In this document: positions 59,382-64,000 of the stretch, one piece after another
Position numbering within the stretch: position 1 is the stretch's first letter
Layout of the letters: each line of letters begins with the position of its first letter
Source: Actinomyces sp. Marseille-P3109
GTDB taxonomy: Bacteria; Actinomycetota; Actinomycetes; Actinomycetales; Actinomycetaceae
DNA length: 64,000 nucleotides
Assembly: GCF_900323545.1 (NCBI RefSeq)
Contig: NZ_OOHN01000008.1
Location: 763,941-827,940, forward strand
Direction of reading: 5' to 3'
Translations under genes and position numbers: made by a program
Notes under the pieces: model-generated
What the model saw: the letters and a program-made list of their open reading frames with translations, nothing else
Told to the model about the DNA's origin: nothing
Database searches by the model: none

Positions 59382-59792
59382 TCAGTCGGTGACGATCTTG
59401 GCGCCGGTCGTGTTCTTGGCCGCGTCGATGGCCCCCAGGTCGGTGACGCTGGGGAAGCCGGCATTGCGCATGACGGCGCTGGCCATCTTGGGCTGGTCGT
59501 CGGTGCCGTAGACCTGGTACTGGGCGTTGCGGTCCAGTCCCGAGATCTGGCTGGAGAAGTCACCCGATGAGAAGTCGTAGTTGACGGCCCCCTCCAGGTG
59601 CCCCTGCTTGTACTCCTCGGCTGAACGCAGGTCGATGATGACGACGGGGCCGGTAGCCTTCGCGTCTGCCGGGGTGGTGTGGGCGGAGGAGGAGGCGCTG
59701 GAGTCGGAGGATCCCGAGCAGCCAGTCAGTGCCAGCGCACCGCAGGAGACAAGCAGGGCAGAGGTGACCAGGGCGCGGATGGGACGTTTCAC
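59382..59792 (-). CDS. Rhodanese-like lipoprotein, active Cys missing
   Basis: 136 aa. Signal peptide with lipobox ALTGC (Cys near 25), Ser-rich spacer, then a rhodanese fold: VVIIDLRSAEEYKQGHLEGAVNYDF and the C-terminal NAGFPSVTDLGAI. At the catalytic loop, where rhodaneses have Cys, the sequence is YQVYGTDDQPKMASAV, with Gly. It is therefore probably not a sulfurtransferase but a binding protein on the outer face of the membrane. It converges on the arginase-family gene (39-nt gap). Confidence 0.8.
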   Translation of the reverse strand: MKRPIRALVTSALLVSCGALALTGCSGSSDSSASSSAHTTPADAKATGPVVIIDLRSAEEYKQGHLEGAVNYDFSSGDFSSQISGLDRNAQYQVYGTDDQPKMASAVMRNAGFPSVTDLGAIDAAKNTTGAKIVTD

Positions 59793-59977
59793 AGACGGTT
59801 CCTTCGGGAGTCATGCGGCTTCATCGAGCCTGGGTGGGATGCTGGATCAGCGTAAGGCTCTGTTCCGGGAGACTCGGGGCAGGAACAAGGTCAGGGCCTC
59901 AGAGACGAGGATAAACGGGGTCCGGTGAGAACTGGCAGTGATATTCAGCCAACTGTGGCGTAAATATAATGTCCGCG

Positions 59978-60241
59978 TCACTGACCGCCGGTCAGTGACG
60001 CGGTCTCGTCCTGGAAGAGCAAGGCAACCTCTTTGAGCTTCTCACCGTGCTGGCGAGCGTGGTGGGCGCAGAAGAAGAGCTCGCCGGTCAGCATGACGAC
60101 TCGGACGTATGCCTGCGCGTCGCAGACGTCGCAACGGTCGGCTGTGGTCAGCGGGCGCTCGTTGGAGTCAGCGGCAGAGGGGGTCTGCTCGTCCAGGGTG
60201 GTCACCGCCTGTGCGGCGGTCGGGGTTCCGGTTGTGCTCAT
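59978..60241 (-). CDS. DUF7455 family protein
   Basis: 87-residue protein with a Ser/Thr/Ala-rich first 30 residues and a compact domain: TTADRCDVCDAQAYVRVVMLTGELFFCAHHARQHGEKL. The Cys-x2-Cys and Cys-x-His-His pattern would bind a metal such as zinc. This family is characteristic of actinobacteria and is often encoded near the principal sigma factor or the topoisomerase genes, as here. Function unknown. The ATG at 60241 lies 7 nt after a possible -10 TGCAAT; longer frames are not supported. Confidence 0.85.
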   Translation of the reverse strand: MSTTGTPTAAQAVTTLDEQTPSAADSNERPLTTADRCDVCDAQAYVRVVMLTGELFFCAHHARQHGEKLKEVALLFQDETASLTGGQ

Positions 60242-60248
60242 GGTTCGC

Positions 60249-60254
60249 ATTGCA
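60249..60254 (-). promoter_or_regulatory. Possible -10 of the DUF7455 gene (leaderless)
   Basis: TGCAAT on the minus strand, 7 nt before ATG 60241. Weaker than the other examples. Confidence 0.3.
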
Positions 60255-60434
60255 TCATGGCGCGGGCGCTTCCGACCGTCCGAAAGAGTCGTTTCCGCCT
60301 GAGGCGCACGCACTTTCGCCCACGGCGCACCGCCGTCATGGCGCACCTCACCGTGGGGCCGACCGATCGGGTGAATGCTGGGGGCGGTATCGGCGGGTTG
60401 TCAACGCACAGAAATCGGAAGAGGAGCAGTCGCA

Positions 60435-61211
60435 ATGTCGGTGCAGGAGTTCCGCGACCACGAGATCTCGCGCCTGGAGCGCTCGAGCTGGGCGACCAAC
60501 ACGGCCCTTCGCCAGGCGCTGAAGGCCGCGGGCCTGCGGCCGCCCGCCCAGGTGGTGGCCGAGTGCCTGGATGAGGGCACGGGCGGCAGAGGCAGCGCCG
60601 GTAGCCGCTGGGAGCGGGCTGAGCGTGCGGTGGCCCGTCTGCGCGAGCACTTCGCCTCCTTCCGTTTCGCCGATGGCGTCGACTACGGGCTGCTGGCGAT
60701 CCCAGCAATCGACCGGCTCGACACCCGCGGCGCCATGGACCCTCGCATCCGCCGCGGCCAGCAGCCGGACCTGGTTGAGGACCTCGTCGACCCCGCCCTG
60801 GGGGAGGGAGCCGACCTCGCTGACCTCGACGGGCTCACACTGGGCCGGGACGGCTGGACGATACTGGCCGGCGTCGTCGGCCAGTACGGGATCTCAGCAG
60901 GAAGCCACGAGGACGTCGTCGCAGCCCCCGCGGAGCGCTTCGAGGTCGACGGCGTCGACACTCGCGCCCTCATGACCCGCCAGGTCTGGGGCGCCCGCCT
61001 GCTGCAGTGCCCGCCCGGCCTCGTCCCCGACTCCGACTACGCCGAGCGGTGGACCTTTACCCTCTTCCCGGCCGAAGGGCTGGTGAACGGGCGAGCCGTC
61101 TCGGGCACCGTGCTCAAGAGGCGAGTGCGCTTCCGGCTGGGTAAGGCGGGCCGCGGGATCGGCAGCGCCAGAGTGGCTCCCGCCCTCCCGCTTGAGTGGG
61201 CGTCTCGATGA
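60435..61211 (+). CDS. Hypothetical protein
   Basis: Not recognised. 258 aa without signal peptide or membrane segments; starts MSVQEFRDHEISRLERSSWATNTALRQAL, a helical N-terminal region, followed by an acidic middle and a beta-rich C-terminal half (GLVNGRAVSGTVLKRRVRFRLG). There is a single cysteine. GAGGAG precedes the ATG by about 8 nt. Located between the DUF7455 gene (divergent) and the parE/gyrB-type gene, on the same strand as the latter with a 97-nt gap. Amino-acid usage matches its neighbours, so it is probably an expressed, lineage-restricted gene. Confidence 0.7.
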   Translation: MSVQEFRDHEISRLERSSWATNTALRQALKAAGLRPPAQVVAECLDEGTGGRGSAGSRWERAERAVARLREHFASFRFADGVDYGLLAIPAIDRLDTRGAMDPRIRRGQQPDLVEDLVDPALGEGADLADLDGLTLGRDGWTILAGVVGQYGISAGSHEDVVAAPAERFEVDGVDTRALMTRQVWGARLLQCPPGLVPDSDYAERWTFTLFPAEGLVNGRAVSGTVLKRRVRFRLGKAGRGIGSARVAPALPLEWASR

Positions 61212-61296
61212 CGCCATGGGACCCAGCGGTTGCATGACGCATGACGCCACACGCCTCCCGGCGGCGGGGCGCGAGGCGCGGGCGGCGCTGATCGGC

Positions 61297-61302
61297 TAGA
61301 TT
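61297..61302 (+). promoter_or_regulatory. -10 of the parE/gyrB-type gene (leaderless)
   Basis: TAGATT, 6 nt before GTG 61309; there is no Shine-Dalgarno sequence. Confidence 0.5.
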
Positions 61303-61308
61303 CCCGGC

Positions 61309-63561
61309 GTGCCCTCATCCGAGAACAAGACCAGCCGGGGCGACTACTCAGCCCGCCACCTCTCCGTTCTGGAGGGGCTGGAGGCCGTGCGCAAGCGCCC
61401 GGGAATGTACATCGGCTCCACCGACCAGCGCGGGCTCATGCACTGCGTGTGGGAGATCATCGACAACGCCGTCGACGAGGCCCTCGAGGGGCACGGCGAC
61501 GACATCTCAGTGACTGTCCACGACGACGGCTCCATCGAGGTGCGTGACAACGGGCGTGGCGTGCCCGTCGACATCGAGCCCTCCTCCGGCCTGACCGGCG
61601 TCGAGCTCGTCTACACCAAGCTGCACGCCGGTGGGAAGTTCGGCGGCGGCTCCTACGGCGCCGCCGGCGGCCTGCACGGCGTGGGCGCCTCCGTCGTCAA
61701 CGCCCTGGCCGAGCGCATGGACGTGGAGGTGGACCGCGGCGGCAAGACCTACGCCATGAGCTTCCACCGCGGCGAGCCCGGCATCTTCGACGACTCCGCC
61801 GGGCGCAGCCCCTCCTCACCCTTCACCGAGTTCACCAAGGCCTCCGAGCTGCGCGTCATCGGCAAGGTGCGCCGCGGCGTGACCGGCACCCGGGTGCGCT
61901 ACTGGGCAGACCCCCAGATCTTCCCCCGGCCCACCGAGTACGACGCCGCCGCCCTGCGCGCCCGGCTGCGCCAGACCAGCTTCCTCGTCCCCGGACTCAC
62001 CCTGCGCCTGGAGGACCGGCGCCCCGAGGCCGAGGCCATCGCCGCCTCCAACACGCCCGCCGCCGACGCCGGCGAGACCGACGACGCCGTCCACGAGGTC
62101 ACCCTGCGGGCAGCAGCCAAGAACGCGACCGAGAACCGCGGCGACCTGTTCGACACCAGCGCCGACAAGGGCATCGAGGTCTTCCAGGCCCTGGGCGGCA
62201 CTGCCGACTTCGTCGACTTCCTGGCCTCCGACGGCTCGGTGACCGACACCTTCCGTCTCACCGGCGAGGGCACCTACACCGAGACCGTCCAGCAGCTCGA
62301 CCGCGCCACTGGGCACCTGCGGCCCGTGGAGGTCGAGCGCAACTGCATGGTCGATGTCGCCCTGCGCTGGGGGATCGGGTACGAGACCACCGAGCGCTCC
62401 TTCGTCAACATCATCGCCACCCCCATGGGCGGCACCCACCTGACCGGCTTCGAGCAGGCCCTCACCAGGGTGCTGCGCAAGCGCATCGAGGCCGACTCCC
62501 GGGCCCTGAAGATCACCTCCAAGGACGGCCGGGTCGAGAAGGACGACATCATGGCGGGCCTGACCGCCGTCATCACCGTGCGCGTTCCCGAGCCCCAGTT
62601 CGAGGGTCAGACCAAGGAGGTCCTGGGCACCGGCCCCGTGCGCCAGATCGTCTCCAAGGTGGTCGAGCGCGAGCTCACCGCCCTGCTGACCTCCTCCAAA
62701 CGGGACCTCAAGACCCAGGCGCGCGCCCTGGAGGAGAAGATCGTCGGCGAGATGCGCGCCCGCGTCTCGGCGCGCCTGCACAAGGAGATCACCCGCCGCA
62801 AGACCGCCCTGGAGACCTCCTCCCTGCCCGCCAAGCTCGCCGACTGCCGCAGCGACGACGTCGCCGCCTCCGAGCTGTTCATCGTCGAGGGTGACTCCGC
62901 CCTGGGGACCGCCAAGAACGCCCGCAACTCCGAGTTCCAGGCCCTCCTGCCGATCCGCGGCAAGATCCTCAACGTGCAGAAGGCCTCCCAGGCCGACATG
63001 CTGCGCAACGTCGAGTGCTCGGCCATCATCCAGGTGGTCGGCGCCGGCAGCGGACGCACCTTCGACCTCGAGGCAGCCCGCTACGGCAAGGTCATCCTCA
63101 TGACCGACGCCGACGTCGACGGCGCCCACATCCGCACCCTCCTGCTGACCCTCTTCTTCCGCTACATGCGCCCCATGATCGAGGCGGGGCGGGTCTTCGC
63201 CGCCGTCCCGCCCCTGCACCGCATCGAGGTCTCCGGCTCGGGACGGCGCAAGAAGGAGATCATCTACACCTACTCCGACGACGAGCTCGTCACCACCCTG
63301 CGCCGCCTGGAGCGCTCGGGGCGCAGCTTCAAGGAGCCCCAGCGCTACAAGGGCCTGGGGGAGATGGACGCCCACCAGCTCGCCGAGACCACCATGGAGC
63401 CCCAGCACCGTACCCTGCGGCGTATCACGCTGGGGGACGAGGCCCAGGTCATGGAGGCCGAGTCCGTCTTCGAGCTTCTCATGGGCTCGTCGGTCGAGCC
63501 CCGCCGCGACTTCATCGTCGAGGGCGCCCGTGACGTTGATCGCGAGCGCATTGACGCCTGA
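61309..63561 (+). CDS. Type IIA DNA topoisomerase subunit B (ParE/second GyrB)
   Basis: ATPase subunit of topoisomerase IV or a second gyrase, 750 aa. The GHKL ATPase has RPGMYIGSTDQRGLMHCVWEIIDNAVDEAL, a glycine-rich AAGGLHGVGASVVNAL lid, and a transducer; the TOPRIM domain has EGDSALGTAKNARNSEFQALLPIRGK (Glu527) and DADVDGAH. The GTAKNAR variant of GSAKxGR is typical of the actinobacterial paralogue encoded near the sigma factor. Start GTG 61309, 6 nt after TAGATT. The partner A subunit would be expected nearby, outside the window. Confidence 0.93.
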   Translation: MPSSENKTSRGDYSARHLSVLEGLEAVRKRPGMYIGSTDQRGLMHCVWEIIDNAVDEALEGHGDDISVTVHDDGSIEVRDNGRGVPVDIEPSSGLTGVELVYTKLHAGGKFGGGSYGAAGGLHGVGASVVNALAERMDVEVDRGGKTYAMSFHRGEPGIFDDSAGRSPSSPFTEFTKASELRVIGKVRRGVTGTRVRYWADPQIFPRPTEYDAAALRARLRQTSFLVPGLTLRLEDRRPEAEAIAASNTPAADAGETDDAVHEVTLRAAAKNATENRGDLFDTSADKGIEVFQALGGTADFVDFLASDGSVTDTFRLTGEGTYTETVQQLDRATGHLRPVEVERNCMVDVALRWGIGYETTERSFVNIIATPMGGTHLTGFEQALTRVLRKRIEADSRALKITSKDGRVEKDDIMAGLTAVITVRVPEPQFEGQTKEVLGTGPVRQIVSKVVERELTALLTSSKRDLKTQARALEEKIVGEMRARVSARLHKEITRRKTALETSSLPAKLADCRSDDVAASELFIVEGDSALGTAKNARNSEFQALLPIRGKILNVQKASQADMLRNVECSAIIQVVGAGSGRTFDLEAARYGKVILMTDADVDGAHIRTLLLTLFFRYMRPMIEAGRVFAAVPPLHRIEVSGSGRRKKEIIYTYSDDELVTTLRRLERSGRSFKEPQRYKGLGEMDAHQLAETTMEPQHRTLRRITLGDEAQVMEAESVFELLMGSSVEPRRDFIVEGARDVDRERIDA

Positions 63562-63674
63562 CAGAAGCGTCAATTGTTGGCGAATCCTTAAGGTAACCTC
63601 GGTAGCCTTCGCGTCACGGTCCCCGGGGCCGAGTCGCAGCACTGTCGGTTCGTACTCATGAGGGAGGTGCGCTT

Positions 63675-64000
63675 ATGCCACCCGGTTACGGCACTCGTCG
63701 GGCAGGCTCCTCGCCGTGGCCCATCCTGCGCCCCGGGCCCCGCTCGTCCCTGTCGCGCGAGCTGTCCTGGCGCCCCCTGGGCCCCGAGGACAACCACGAG
63801 CTGGCCGAGCTCATCGCTCGGGCCGAGGCTGTCGACAACCCTCCCTACCGCACCAGCGAGCAGGAGACGGCCGAGTACTTCCTCGACCCCACCTACTCCG
63901 GGGTCGCCGGCCGCGACGACGACGGCGTCATGCGCGCCTTCGGCCTGGTGCGGCTGCGGCCGGCCGGAGAGATCTACGCCTCCATGACCGGCACCGTGGA
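63675..64000 (+). CDS. GNAT family N-acetyltransferase, 5' part
   Basis: Starts ATG 63675 with GGGAGG 7 nt upstream (63662-63667) and runs off the end of the window. The visible 108 residues contain ELSWRPLGPEDNHELAELIARAEAVDNPPYRT, the N-terminal strand-helix of GNAT proteins resembling MshD-type mycothiol synthases and related acetyltransferases. The acetyl-CoA-binding motif is not yet reached, so the call rests on the N-terminus only. The gap after parE (63562-63674) shows no clear promoter or terminator. Confidence 0.7.
   Translation, partial: MPPGYGTRRAGSSPWPILRPGPRSSLSRELSWRPLGPEDNHELAELIARAEAVDNPPYRTSEQETAEYFLDPTYSGVAGRDDDGVMRAFGLVRLRPAGEIYASMTGTV

Noticed and set aside
63562..63674. 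TTGTTG / TAACCT as promoter for the GNAT gene
   Set aside because: Spacer is only 14 nt and no alternative pair is better.

Overview
The window is 64 kb of high-GC chromosomal DNA from an actinobacterium, most likely an oral Actinomyces (A. oris / A. naeslundii group). The evidence is strong G/C third-position bias, actinobacterial gene neighbourhoods (phoH-ybeY-corC-era; rpoD close to DUF7455 and a second gyrB/parE-type gene; glgC divergent from an actinobacterial glgA/glgM), a class II DAHP synthase, a PASTA kinase, and a phosphofructokinase with pyrophosphate-type signatures, an enzyme type known biochemically from A. naeslundii. No rRNA, tRNA, CRISPR array, IS element or prophage was seen. 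The window opens inside an NmrA-like SDR gene and ends inside a GNAT gene.

Layout. 0-9 kb: phoH-ybeY-corC-era operon, then a large putA. 9-13.3 kb: an accessory block with a divergent MFS exporter/TetR pair and an ABC ATPase-permease-XRE operon. 13.3-17.1 kb: an apparent leu attenuator with a 19-codon leader peptide, leuA, recO, uppS. 17.1-20.6 kb: znuACB-zur on the minus strand, with a Zur-type dyad over the znuA promoter. 20.8-27.2 kb: glyS, a YibE/F membrane protein, dus, a fabG-fabI pair, sixA. 27.2-31.7 kb: serB, glgC / glgA and an unknown protein. 31.9-35.8 kb: an orphan ABC ATPase, nfeD plus an SPFH protein, a SpoU methyltransferase. 35.9-42.5 kb: a PTS EIIBCA, an unknown protein, an ABC-F protein, a HesB/ErpA-type protein, an FKBP lipoprotein. 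42.6-53.6 kb: sod, a receiver-like protein, a methyltransferase, a DEDDh/GIY-YIG nuclease, plsC, pfk, aroG, a pknB-type kinase, a polyprenyl synthase. 53.9-64 kb: rpoD, a TPP riboswitch with thiM-thiE-thiD, a protease gene remnant, an arginase-family protein, a rhodanese-like lipoprotein, a DUF7455 protein, an unknown protein, parE/gyrB, GNAT.

Three themes cut across the window. First, many genes have a -10-like hexamer (TANNNT or close) 6-8 nt upstream of the start codon and no Shine-Dalgarno sequence, which indicates leaderless transcripts; this settles several starts (39159, 48910, 52372, 53634, 61309). Second, RNA-level and operator control can be read directly: the leu leader, the TPP aptamer whose last helix abuts the thiM start codon, the Zur box, and dyads in front of the MFS and ABC operons. 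Third, the primary sigma factor has an unusual N-terminus: an Asp/Glu tract followed by a segment of about 110 residues that resembles the N-terminal cap of parallel beta-helix proteins, placed before sigma region 1.2. I regard this as the most novel protein-level feature here.
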